DNA of 64,000 nt, from the NCBI GenBank assembly GCA_029582165.1, contig CM055870.1, positions 46,890,513 through 46,954,512 on the forward strand, written 5' to 3'. The stretch's first letter is position 1. Each line of letters opens with the position of its first letter. The position numbers and the translations under genes are program-made. Positions 33,131 through 43,854 of the stretch are shown one piece after another. The notes under the pieces were generated by a model. The model saw only the letters and a program-made list of their open reading frames with translations, was not told where the DNA came from and made no database searches. This DNA comes from Portulaca oleracea (Eukaryota; Streptophyta; Magnoliopsida; Caryophyllales; Portulacaceae).

Positions 33131-34200
33131 TCATGGTCTGGTTGTTTCCTGAGTCTAGGTGTCTTACAATAGTCCTAGATGAGTCTTAGTTTCAGAGTCT
33201 GTATGTAAATATTTTTCAGCCTTTAGAAAGTATATTACAAGGTCGTGTCATATGTGAGTCTTTTCTTAAGTCAATATATGTGTTTTGTTTTTGGAAGTCT
33301 AAACCCGAGTCATGGGTGAGTCTTTGGTCTAGGTCATAAGTGAGTCTTTTCCTTGGTTAATGTGTTTTAGAAAGTCATGTGTGAACCCAGGTCATGGGCG
33401 AGTCTTTGTTCTAGAGTTAGGATATGAGTATCTTTTTCTTTAGATAGTATCATATAAGGTCTAGGATGAATCTTTGTGTTGGTGTCTGCATGTAAGTGTC
33501 TTGCATTCTTTAGAAAGCATCATATAAGGTCTAGAATGAATCTTTGTGTTAGTGTCTGCATGTAAGTGTCTTGCATTCATTAGGAAGCATCATATAAGGT
33601 CGAGGATGAATCTTTTTGTTGGTGTCTGCATGTAAGTGTCTTACATTCTTTAGAAAGCATCATATAAGGTCTAGAATGAATCTTTGTGTTAGTGTCTACA
33701 TGTAAGTGTCTTGCATTCATTAGAAAGCATCATATAAGGTCAGAATGGGTCTTTGTGTTCGTGTCTGCATGTAAGTGTCTTGCATTCTTTAGGAGGTCTC
33801 ATATAGATTCATAGGTCATGAAAACCCATGTCATGGGCAAGCCTATGTCTAGAGTCATCATGTAAATATATGTCTTTTTATTAAGAAGTCTAAGTGTAAA
33901 CCCATGTCATGGGTGAGTCTCTTCTCGTGTTGGCATATCATGTGAGTGTCTTTCTTTTTAAGAAGTCTAATATAAACCCATATCGTAAGTTAGGATTTCC
34001 GGGTCAGCATATAGGTGTTTGCACTTTAGGAGGTCTCATATAGAACATGTAGACCAATGTCGTGGGCAAGTCTCTTCCTTGAGTTGGCATATAGAGGTCT
34101 TGCATCCTAGGAAGTCTCATGTAGATCAGTTAGCACTTTCAAACCCATGTCCTGGGTGAGTCTCTCCCGAGTCAGCATATAGGCATTTTTCATTTTAGGG
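33130..34200 (+). repeat. Degenerate tandem repeats with a clean 70-bp array
   Basis: A 70-bp unit (CATATAAGGTCTAGAATGAA...TTTAGAAAGCAT) is repeated five times head-to-tail at about 33449-33798. More diverged GTCATGGGTGAGTCTTT-type copies extend on both sides. Confidence 0.88.
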
Positions 34201-35546
34201 GATGACGAGAAATTCTGCAACTACCATAGATCCCGAAGGAACAACATGGAGAATTTTTATACTTTGGATTCCCCATACGAGGACAAGGAGGGCACATCAT
34301 CAAAGGAGCTTTAGAAGTGGCTATAGTCTTGGTTGTCAAGCATTTCATGCTCAAAGTCTGTTAGAGTTAGTTCTTCATTCATTTCTTTGCTCTTATTGTG
34401 ATGTGATCAAACAGAATTTCGTGCTTGTGTTTTTTACTTGAGTTGAGAAGTTCTCTCATCTATCCATCATCCGTGCAAACCAAGTCTGAAAAATTTCATT
34501 TTCTCTTATCCCTACATCTTTGTTGTGTTCCTCATTGCCATCTTTTATTTTATCGAATCCAAGGTTTAATTAAAAAAAATAGAAAAAATGAGAGAAAAAA
34601 AAGAGAGAAGCCAGTCTGCACTCATCAAGCAGGCTGGGCAAAAGAAGAGAAGACGAAAATCATTAGTCTCTTGAAAATGGACATCTCTATGCTCCTAGAC
34701 CAGCAGCTTAACCAAATGTGCCGAGGACAGGGGGCTTGAACCCAACCTTCATTTCACCACCCATATTACCCTCATCTTTTCATACAATCCCGACTTACAA
34801 CCTACCACTCACATCTTTGACCTCTCCATCAAACCTTAACTCTTTCCAAACCCTTAACCCAATCCAAAAGGTGTGCTATGACCAAAGGAGAATAGGGATC
34901 AACCCATGAAGAAGGAGTTTGAAAAAAAAAAAAAAGAAAACCTTAGCCTTGACCAACCTGGTCATTCTCCTCATGATCAATCCATATCTACCCTAATGCC
35001 AAAAGGTGTGTTGTGACTAATGTCATCAGAAAGGAGTCAATCCCATGGAGAAGAAAGTCGAAAAAAGAGAAGGAAGCAAAGGAAAAAGTGAAAGCGAAAA
35101 AAAAAAGAAAAAAAAGTGAAAAAAAGTGAAAGCAAAAAAAAAAGAGAGCTAGAAAAATGGAGTAAAAAAAAAAAAGAAAGTTGAGAAGGAAATGAAACAA
35201 GAAAAGGAAGAAAGAAAGAGAAAAAGGGGATTAGAGGAGAATAAGAAGTGAGAACGCAAAAATAAGAGTCATGCACACCTCAGAAAATCTTATCTCAAAC
35301 CTTCACCTCATCATCCATACACCTCAGCCTTCTATTGCCTTCACAAACCTTTCATCCATCCATAACCTGCATATTAACCCTCAAACCTTCATAACTGTTA
35401 AGCCTTCCTTGAGGTACTATCCATCAAAGTTGCGCTTAAAGAACTACGACTGGCCTGATTCCACTTTGGATACGTAGTAAAACCTCTTTGAGGCCCCGCC
35501 GCTACAAGGAGCATCCTTTGTCCTCAAAATGTTGGTCTTTGAGAAA
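34201..35546 (+). other. Element C interior, purine-rich, no intact gene
   Basis: From 34198 one frame reads GDDEKFCNYHRS, faintly like the C-Y-H motif of Tat/Ogre gag knuckles, but it stops within about 50 codons. It also contains long A/G tracts (35055-35240) and a GGGGGCT motif at 34730. Confidence 0.4.
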
Positions 35547-35715
35547 AACAAGAGAGGCTAGCTTGGAATCCCAGGCTAGGCAAAAGGAGAGTGAGAGACT
35601 AAGAGAGGCTAGCCTAAAAACCCGTCAGGGCAGGTTAGGCAAAAGGAGAGTGAGAGAATAAGAGAGCGTAGCTTGAAAACCCGTCAGGGAAGGTTAGGCA
35701 AAAAGAGAGTAAACC
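35547..35715 (+). repeat. Tandem repeat, ~60-bp unit, 3 copies
   Basis: AAGAGAGGCTAGC..AAACCCGTCAGGGCAGGTTAGGCAAAAGGAGAGTGAGAGA-type units (given here in outline). A fourth diverged copy lies at 36616-36665. Confidence 0.8.
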
Positions 35716-35787
35716 CTGGGTTCTATCTTTCATCATCATCAACCCTCCATCTTCCTTCCGTAAGACTTGGACATCATTCCATAACCA

Positions 35788-36230
35788 TTTCCCAAGAGAT
35801 TATGCCGTACCTCATTTAACCATCTCTTTAAGACACGATTATTCTTAAGTGTCTCCCCATATCATTCATCAATAAACTCTCATCTACCATCCCTTTCAAC
35901 CCTTTCTCAAGAGATGATGTGTATCCGACTTGACCATCTCTTCAAGACACTATCATTCTTAAGTGTCTCCCCATATCATTCATCAATAAACTCTCATCTA
36001 CCATCCCTTTCAACCCTTTCTCAAGAGATGATGTCTATCCCATATCTTCAAGACACGATCATTCTTGAGTGTCTCCCTATCTCATTCATCAATAAGCCTC
36101 ATCTACCATCCCTTTCAACCCTTTCTCAAGAGATGATGTCTATCACATTTGACCATCTCTTCTCCCCTTCAAGACATGATCATTCTTAAGTGTCTCCACA
36201 TCCCATTCATTAATAAACCATTGTCCACCG
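35788..36230 (+). repeat. Tandem repeat, ~110-bp unit, 4 copies
   Basis: Each unit has CAAGAGATGATG, CTTCAAGACACGATCATTC and TCATCTACCATCCCTTTCAA in order. Confidence 0.85.
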
Positions 36231-37144
36231 TCTCCTCCCAAACACTTCCGATCCTAACCAACCCTTTCATCCCATCTCACCCTTTGAGGACTTTTTCAGC
36301 TCAGTCATTAATGCAAGTATGAGGCTCTGTGTGGCTTACTTCTTACCAAGAGCAAAATTCGTCCACATCAGATAAGCGGCTAACTGGCAACCATATGATC
36401 ATGAACAGACTCAGAAACAAGCTACTCTAAACTAGGGGGCTCGCGCTACCTTTGTGACATCATTCAAGACACAACTACAAAGAGGGACACTTACTCCCTA
36501 TCCTACAAAGTCCTGCATCTTCAATATCATAGACGTCCTAATAGTGGTCTCATCAAGAAAAAAAAGAGAAAAAAAAAGAAGAAGAAAGAAGAAGAAGAAA
36601 AAAAAAAAAGAAAAGAGGGGCTAACTTGAAAACCCTTTGGGCAAGTTAGGCAAAAGGAGAGATTAAGACTCACTACTAAGGAATATGCCTTCTCCTATTC
36701 TATGGTCCCCATGCATCATCTCATCAATCCACATCGAAACTGGGGGCTTGCAAATCTTCAAGGTGCTCTCCAAAGCAGGACAGTGTCATCAAGAGTCTAT
36801 CGAGGGCTTGTCATACATCAGTATATATTTGCAAGCAATCAAGGTCATCTACATGATCATTCAAGAAATGCATCCTTCAGGCCTGTTGCCTCCATCTTTG
36901 TTCCCTGTTCCGTTGATCGAAACACTACTCATCCTAAACTTTCCTGAAATTCCCCACGAGTGGCCTTGGTCCTTAGGGAGTCATGGTTTTAGAAAAGCAT
37001 TGTCTTAGGAAAGCATTGTCTTAGAAAATCATTGGCCAAGAAAATCTTTGTCTAAAAATAGAGTCGGGAGGTTGTCTGCATGTAGAATTGCATGTGTAGA
37101 ATAACATAAAGCACCATACGCGTGTCCTGTCTAAGCATAATAGG
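36231..37144 (+). other. Element C interior, no gene
   Basis: Pyrimidine-rich then A-rich tract (36557-36615), with two GGGGGCT motifs (36435, 36742). No supported ORF. Confidence 0.5.
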
Positions 37145-37149
37145 TTTGC

Positions 37150-37420
37150 ATTGCATCCATTTGTCATTTCAGAGTCACATTGAGTCAATTTGTCATGCAT
37201 CAAGTCAATTTGCCACGCATCAAGTCAGTTTGTTATGCATCAAGTCAGTCTGTCATGCATTGAGTCAGTCTGTTGTGCATCGAGTCAGTCTGTCATGCAT
37301 TGAGTCAGTTCGTTTTTCATCAAGTCAGTCTGTCATGTATCGAGTCAGTCTGTCATGCATCAAGTTAGTCTGTTATGCATTGAGTCAGTCTGTCATGCTT
37401 GAAGTCGATAGTCATGCATA
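37150..37420 (+). repeat. 20-bp minisatellite, ~13 copies
   Basis: Unit GTCATGCATCAAGTCAGTCT with A/G and T/C variants. A 99-residue frame through it only reflects the period. Confidence 0.9.
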
Positions 37421-37734
37421 AAGGCATGAATGCTTGTGTCAAAAACAAAACAAAATTGCATTGTTCGCGCAAGAGTTTAGCAGGCTAGTTGCATGCATAC
37501 CCGCATGTTTGAAAAAAGAAGAAGAAGCAGGGAAGTGTCGCATCATTGCTCCAGAACGCAACACTGGGGGCTGTTCAAGCCCAATCAGACCGATCCACAT
37601 GGTTTCCAATCACTGAGAGCAAGATTAGAGAAATCTCTAAGCACACTCTAGATGACTTCTATTTATCATCCAAAGCTCATCCTCATGATGATCTTCCAGT
37701 TTGCTAGGGACGCCACTGACACAATCATCTGCAT

Positions 37735-37832
37735 CGGGAAAATCCGATCTGCCTCGGGAAAATCCGTTAGGCACCGTCAACTGCTTCGGGAAAATTCGAT
37801 CTGCCTCGGGAAAATCCGTTGGGCATCGTCAT
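37735..37832 (+). repeat. Direct repeat, ~52-bp unit, 2 copies
   Basis: GATCTGCCTCGGGAAAATCC-containing unit repeated with CACCGTCAACTGC/CATCGTCATC ends. Confidence 0.75.
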
Positions 37833-38401
37833 CAATATGCCAAACAGGTAATTCACTATATCTCCAACCATTGCTCAAAATGATCTGACATTCTGCTTTG
37901 GTTTCTGTGCAGGAATCCATCACCGTCCAGCTGCCGCATAAAAGGTTGTCGCCCTCCGGTCGCCGACAAAGGGACCACCACCATCATTCAGCTACCGCAC
38001 AAAAGGTCGCTGCCATCATCATCATTCAGGGCCATCGGCAGAGTTTTGGTGCAGTCCCAATCCTGAGCCACCGGCATCGTGCTCGGTGAAGTCTCAATAT
38101 CCAAGCCATCGGCATCGTGCCCGATGAAGTCTCGACCCCAAAGGCCATCAGCAACGCGCCTGAGGAAGTCCTTCGGCATCAAAAATGCCAACCATCATCA
38201 ACATTGACACCGGGAAAGACTGGAAGGGACACTTGGAAAGACTAGAAAACTCCATGAACCATCGGCATCATGTCTGATAACAAGGCATCATTCTCGCCTG
38301 AGAAAAAAGTATTATACAAAATATACAAGATTATCCAAAAGCTTTTTCAAAAAAAGAGAAACGAAATATTTTCTTAACAAGTACAAAATTATTCTGGATC
38401 A

Positions 38402-38945
38402 ACATCGACTCATCAACGGTCAGGTAGAGCATCATTCTTGCTCGAGATCATCCCCAAAGAGGTGCATGCTGCCCGCAACTGCGACACAGGACGAAGCTTC
38501 CAAGTGTCAACCCACACCTACAATTAAGGCGTCATTCTCGCCCGAGATCAACATTGACTCATCAGCGGTCAGGTAGAGCATCATTCTTGCTCGAGATCAT
38601 CCCCAAAGAGGCGCATGCTGCCCGCAACTGCGACACAGGACGAAGCTTCCAAGTGTCAACCCACACCTACAAGTAAGGCGTCATTCTCGCCCGAGATCAA
38701 CATTGACTCATCAACGGTCAGGTAGAGCATCATTCTTGCTCGAGATCATCCCTAAAGAGGCGCATGTCGCCCGCAACAACGACACAGGAAAATACTTCCA
38801 AGTGTCAACCCACACCTACAAGTAAGGCGTCATTCTCGCCCAAGATCAACATCGACTCATCAACGGTCAGGTAGAACATCATTCTTGCTCGAGATCATCC
38901 CCAAAGAGGCGCATGCCGCCCGCAACTGCGATGCAGGACTCACCT
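38402..38945 (+). repeat. 149-bp tandem repeat, ~3.7 copies
   Basis: Units start at 38402, 38551, 38700 and 38849 (ACATYGACTCATCARCGG), an exact 149-bp period with few substitutions. It lies just before the PPT and 3' LTR, the position where Tat/Ogre elements often carry satellite-like arrays. Confidence 0.92.
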
Positions 38946-39023
38946 TCCAAGCATGAACCCAGGCTTTGCAATCCGAAGTCATATCCTCAGGCTACTTTGA
39001 CCTTCGTCCTATTCGGACTCGAT

Positions 39024-39039
39024 CAAAGTGGGGACTCTC
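39024..39039 (+). promoter_or_regulatory. Polypurine tract, element C
   Basis: AAAGTGGGGACTCTC directly before the 3' LTR TGTAGAAACC. Confidence 0.75.
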
Positions 39040-40598
39040 TGTAGAAACCGGAATTTGTACCGGTATAATCCCGACTCATCAAAAAGATGCAAGTCAAATG
39101 GGCCAAGTGGTAAATGGATCATTGGGCCCAAAAGATCAACAACCCGAGTGCAAGAAAAATAAAACAGGTCGCGTTTAATTGTTAAAACCCAGAGGGGTTT
39201 TAACTTTTAATAAACAGGCCCATACAGAAGCTGGCCCAAACGCGCGCTCCGGCCCAGGAAGCTTATAACCCACCTAGGTTATAAGCGGAGCACAACACGA
39301 CGCCGTTTTGCTCCACGCCATCGATCCGTGTGCTGGTAATTCGTATAACCCGCCTAGGTTATAATCATTCTGGCGGCAAAAAAAATCTGCACGCATGCGT
39401 GATCCCTTGATCATAGCCCCACGTGGTTGACCTTCCCCTTGACTTCTTATAACCCGCCTAGGTTATAGCATTAGATGACTTGATTTATGGGGTATGTCCA
39501 CCACCATTTCCCTCCAAAATCATCATCCCTCACCTATAAATACCCCCCTCCATTCCACCTTCATTTCATCAACAATCATTCTATACCACCCTTATTCTAC
39601 TAAACTTCCATCTAATACACTTACTCTACTCTCATTTCCATCATATTATACTTCCATCTCAATATCTCATCATCCACATCCACCTCTAATCATCTCATAA
39701 TCACCCTCATCACCACTACATAACCATCCACATACCGCTTTTTCTACACCACCCACATCATCTCATCCGGGCTTCAAGTCAAGGGGCAACTCAAGGAATC
39801 AAATTCATCAATTCTACCACCTTAAGCAAGGTTCGATTTCTTTATTTACATTATTGTAATTAATCATGTAATTCTTTCTTTAATTCCGTGCTTGTACATA
39901 TTTTGTAAATTGAAAACCACCTTTCTTTTATATTGCATGATTCGAATAATAATTCCGCGAAATTAATCAAACTTCTCCCCGCTCTCTTTCTTTTCAGTGT
40001 TGATTTTAGTAGACTGTTTATAACAGGCGGATTCGAGAGTTCTTATAACTCTCGAATTCATAACCTTACCCCCGAATCTAGAAATCGGGTTCGTAGACCG
40101 GAGTCTTTCTTTTTCTTATTTTATGGTTTGATTATTTAAAATATTCGTTTTTTCATAAAATGATTTAAATAAATAAATTTAGTTCATCCCCTTCACTAAT
40201 TTAAGATTGGACCTGAGGAAAATGGGCCGGAAATTAATAAAACCTAGGCGGTTTTTATAATTTCAACCCATTTTCTTACGCCCAGATCTGACGGCCTACA
40301 AGTTAAGTGCTAAAACCTAGGCGGGTTTTAGCATTTTCTGGTGGCCCGTCTGCTCCTCTTTGGGCTTCAATTTAGTGGTTGGGCCGGGATTAAATTATTG
40401 TTAAATTAATTATGTAATTACGGGTAATTTAAATAATAAAAACAGGTTTGTAAAAAAAAAAGTTTCATCACCCCAAAAATGAATTTCAAAAAATAAAAAT
40501 ATCCTTATTTAGGGATTAAGCAACCTTAGTTGGCTCCTGATCACAAAAGTAGCGCATCACGCGGAAAAAGGTTCTCACCTTTTTCCCAGGGTTCTACA
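39040..40598 (+). repeat. 3' LTR of element C (1559 bp)
   Basis: Uninterrupted copy and empty-site reference for element D (CACCACTACATAACC at 39710-39726). Carries the same TATA box, hairpin and palindrome set as the 5' LTR. Lacks a ~40-bp piece near 40130 present in the 5' LTR. Confidence 0.9.
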
Positions 40599-40603
40599 AC
40601 ATC

Positions 40604-41151
40604 CCACGCTCATCATAAAACTTATCACGCCAACAAACAACATCAAACAACCAATGTCTCCGAAAGGTCATGCACGACTCACCCAAAGACTTTATGTCAC
40701 AACATCCAACATCCAAGCAAGTCTCAATGAATTTCATAGGTGAGTTTGAAGTTACCTCATTCTTCACATAGGGGAGATCATAAATGACTAGGCCGTGAAA
40801 GGTGTTGGTGACAACTCCGTTGTTGCTTGACTCCTTAAAAAGCGATGTCAAGATGTTCATCGGAGCTTCTTGTTGGGATTCTTCCGTAAGGACGAGAGGA
40901 AGGGCAAGATCGATGTTCTCATCCTCCTCTTGGCATGGATCTTCAACAATATCGCCAAGGGGCTCACATGTATCGAGGGAAGGGCCCCCGTTAGGCATGA
41001 GATCAACCTTTGCTTGCTTAATTCTTCTCTGCCCATCAAGTGATGAAATGGGTTCATGGTTATCCTCACGCTTGCAAGTGTTAGGCAAGAATTGTCGATC
41101 CATCAATCGCTTTAACCTCGTCCATGAAATGATTTCCGATTGACCTTCCAT
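40604..41151 (-). CDS. Element B ORF, 5' part (before insertion C)
   Basis: First 182 codons of the split 413-codon ORF. Residues 1-30 (SWTRLKRLMDRQFLPNTCKR) match the C-terminal part of the gag core of element A. Then sequence departs from gag: an acidic stretch (EDPCQEEDENIDLALPL), FHGLVIYDLPYVKNEV, and module copy 1 (CLDVGCCDIKSL...TFRRHWLF, residues ~140-165). No CCHC knuckle. The function is unknown; position and gag leader suggest a packaging-competent non-autonomous element with a replaced 3' half. Confidence 0.65.
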
Positions 41152-41157
41152 AGTCCT

Positions 41158-41654
41158 TTACAATTTGACGCCCGCAAACCAAAGAGATGCAGACTTAGTG
41201 AGTTTCGATCTTGCAATTTTGAAGGCCAGTTCATCACTATACTCCGTAGTTGCAAAGAATCTCTCTAAGGTTTGGACCCATTCACGATAATCTTCCGGAC
41301 CGGTATAACCATTGAATTCTGGAAGTTTGGCCTCTATATCATAGAATTCATTCCGCGGAGGCTTCTCAACCGCTTCTCGTCGATGATGATATCGAAAGAA
41401 GCCTCTATCATCGTCACTCGACTCGTAGGATCCCGGAGGACGGATGGGACTTCGTGCGGGTCTCCGACGTTCATCTCGGGTTGTCCTTGACACTCTTGGG
41501 CTAGGTTGTTCACTTGAACCTTAAGGTTCTCAAGAGTCTGCTCGATGGTGGAAAGTCGGATCTCGTAGGCGGAGAGTCGGTTCTCGATAGCTAGAACTTG
41601 AGGACTTAGGCGTCGGCTTGATTCCTTTCGATTGGAATTATTTTCCCCATCCAT
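41158..41654 (-). pseudogene. Element B gag N-terminal part (frameshifted)
   Basis: Starts MDGENNSNRKESSRR, with a coiled-coil-like LENLKVQVNNLAQE. A frameshift near 41485 then gives RSPIRPPGSYESSDDDRG, LPEFNGYTGPEDYREWVQ and LTKSASLWFAGVKL, ending at a stop 7 bp before the next ORF. All blocks parallel element A gag (RRAPSPIRPP, IPEFNGSNDP, LTKAASLWF). Confidence 0.8.
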
Positions 41655-41975
41655 ATCGAAGAAAGGGTGAAGGATGGTATGTATTTGGAATGTTTTTGTG
41701 GAGTTTGGGGGTTTTCTTGTAGTTGGATAGTGTTTGGATAAGGGTTCTTTGTGTTTTTCTCACTCAGACATTTCATCGAACACCTTTTGTGCACTAATTT
41801 CCAACTTCTCCTCAAAGCCCCAAATGACTTCAAATCCAACAAATACAAACACAATACTCTTGGATAACAAACGGAATGGGAAACACAAATATTTGCATAC
41901 AATCCACAAAAACCAACACTAGAGAACAATACTAGCAAAACAATGAAGAAAACTCAAGCTAAATGAAACACCGAA

Positions 41976-41987
41976 GCTTTGATACCA
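41976..41987 (-). promoter_or_regulatory. Primer binding site, element B
   Basis: Minus strand TGGTATCAAAGC, one base different from the standard initiator-Met site. Confidence 0.82.
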
Positions 41988-41989
41988 AA

Positions 41990-42986
41990 TGGAGCGTTAC
42001 CGTACGCGTGGGTGGGTGAGGATAGCTTGAGTGATGATGGAAGATCAATAATCTACAAGAACAATGGCCTTGAACACCCAAAGGAAGGATATGACCTTGA
42101 GCAAGGAGAACCACAATTCTAGGTCTAACACTCTACCATGATTATCTAAGGTAATCCACTAAATAATCACTAAAGAAATGACTTGAAATACCACCAAATC
42201 ACTTGGATAAAGTTAACAAGATTTTTGAGAAAGTTTGGGAAAACCCCTACAATGCCAAAGAATTTCATTCACAATGTCTAAAAAAATTTCAAACAATGCC
42301 AAAGGAGGGGGTATATAGGAATAGGGGAAAAAAACAAAATGCAGCAGTAGCAACGTCTGGGCAGCATCACGTCGCAGGTGCGACAGGGCAACGGGCGCAG
42401 CAGCGACATTTGGGCAGAAGGGGGTCGCGGGCGTGACACTGGGCTTCGCGGGCGCGACAGATTTGGGCAGCAGGATGTCGCGGGCGCGACCTTAGGCTTC
42501 GCGGGCGCGAAGTCCCTCTGGACAGTTTTCCCCTGCCGACTTCAAACGCGCATAACTTCTTCATCCGAACTCCGTTTTAGGCCCATAAGATATCGATGGA
42601 AAGCTCTCGGTGTGTACTTTAACCTCCCAAAATTTGAGACCCATCAAAATTATATTGAAGTAGTTATGACCCAAAGAGTGAAGGCGCGTCCATTCCGACA
42701 ACCCACGTTGACCCTTTTCCGCTTATTCTTTCCAAAAGACTTCGAACCCTTTTAAAGGCCCGGAGTAGGTCCCAATAAGGACCCGTAGCTCTACTCCCAT
42801 GGTCCGGGTTTGAAGTGGATACCACAACCAACGATGATCGATTCATGCCTCCAAGGTCCCAGGTCCACCTTGAAATGCACCCTGCACCCGACCTTGAAGC
42901 GAATTCGCTCGTGATTCTCAAAGGTAGTGTGGGAAGGTTTTGCAAACACATAATTCGAAGTTTGGGTCCTCGCCCGATACGCTCCA
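41990..42986 (-). repeat. 5' LTR of element B (997 bp)
   Basis: Termini TGGAGCGT...GCTCCA. Contains GTCGCGGGCGCGAC-type repeats (42365-42515). The U5 end (ACGGTAACGCTCCA on minus) is almost identical to that of element A LTRs, although the LTR starts differ. Confidence 0.9.
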
Positions 42987-42991
42987 TCTAG

Positions 42992-43850
42992 AGTCACTCC
43001 CAGCCCGCACTATGCAATATTTTCATGTGTATAAAACTACTTGTGAAAGTGTTGGTAGAATTAATAGAAACCTTTTCTGGAAAAATTACACAAAAAAAGG
43101 AACGCCTATGATTACGTGGGATAAAGTATGCATGTCAAAGGACAAAGGAAGTCTTGGCCTCCGTAAGAGCTTTCCAATGCAAATTGGTCTATAAGCTTAT
43201 GCATGACAGAAACAACCTTTGGGTTCTCCAAATGAAAGTTAAGTACAACCAATATGGTGATTGGTTTTCTAAAAAACCCAAAATCTCCTGATTCCAGGGT
43301 TTGGAAGAATCTTTGTATGACATTTATGTTTTGTAAGAAAGGGTTTAGATGAAAAATTAGAGATAGTTCACAGTGAAGTTACTGTAAAGCAATTCATTCA
43401 AAATAAAGAATGAGATTAGGACAAACTTAGACAAGTTCTTTTCGATCCATAGTCTTAAAAACTCATATTTCTTTTCCTTATGAGCAGGACAAGCTTTGCC
43501 GGGTTTTTGTCTAGGAAAGGCCACTTCTCAACCAAATCTACTCCTTGGATGCGTCCTGAGTGTGTTAGAACCAGGATCAAAATGAGATGGCCATGGATGA
43601 TTCGACCTAAGCTCAAGGGCTTTCTCTGGCATATTTTTCATAATGATCTTCCCCCCATAGTGAATTTGTTACATCGGGGTATTTAATCTTGATCCTTCTT
43701 GCTCAATCTGCCTCTAACATTTGGAGACTGAAAGTTACTTCTTGCACCAATGCCATTTTACAAAAAAAGTATAGATGGTTCCCCACTTCTTTCAATTGAC
43801 CAGTAGATAGCAAGGGTAGTAGTGTAATTCAAACTTTTAAAAACTCACTC
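42992..43850 (+). pseudogene. LINE ORF2 copy 2, segment 4: C-terminal region
   Basis: Resumes where segment 3 was cut: PARTMQYFHVYKTTC, INRNLFWKN, ITWDKVCMSKDKGSLGLR (plant L1 motif W..VC.PK..GGLGLR), KVKYNQYG, and the zf-RVT-like end (PKLKGFLWHIFHNDLPPIVN, ~43590-43675; then Cys/His-containing DPSCSICL at ~43685). Several frameshifts. No poly(A) tail recognised with confidence. Confidence 0.8.
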
Positions 43851-43854
43851 TCTT

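Larger units (their letters stand above)
23779..40598 (+). mobile_element. Element C: large non-coding LTR retrotransposon (Tat/Ogre-like LARD)
   Basis: TGTAGACACCGG...TTCTACA ends with target duplication ACATC at 23774-23778 and 40599-40603. The 5' LTR is 23779-24447 plus 31267-32203 (split by D) and the 3' LTR is 39040-40598. Without D it is about 10.0 kb. The 6.8-kb interior has no gag-pol, many tandem repeats and purine tracts. The LTR start, the PBS (not initiator-Met type) and minisatellites upstream of the 3' LTR recall the Tat/Ogre lineage. Confidence 0.88.
22334..42986 (-). mobile_element. Element B: non-autonomous Ty3/gypsy-related element, host of C and D
   Basis: LTRs 22334-23049 (3') and 41990-42986 (5') in minus orientation, with target duplication TCTAG at 22329-22333 and 42987-42991. 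Without C and D it is about 3.8 kb. It has a PBS, a gag N-terminus related to element A, and then a long ORF with no protease, RT or integrase. It would need trans-acting enzymes, plausibly from an A-like relative. Confidence 0.9.

Noticed and set aside
36685..37008. 107-aa ORF in element C
   Set aside because: No motif, no related frame in other elements, and surrounded by repeats; probably chance.
37122..37421. 99-aa Ser/Cys-rich repeat protein
   Set aside because: It is entirely encoded by the 20-bp minisatellite of element C.
38402..38945. CRISPR-like regular repeats
   Set aside because: Units are 149 bp and contiguous with no variable spacers, in a plant retroelement; a tandem satellite-type array.
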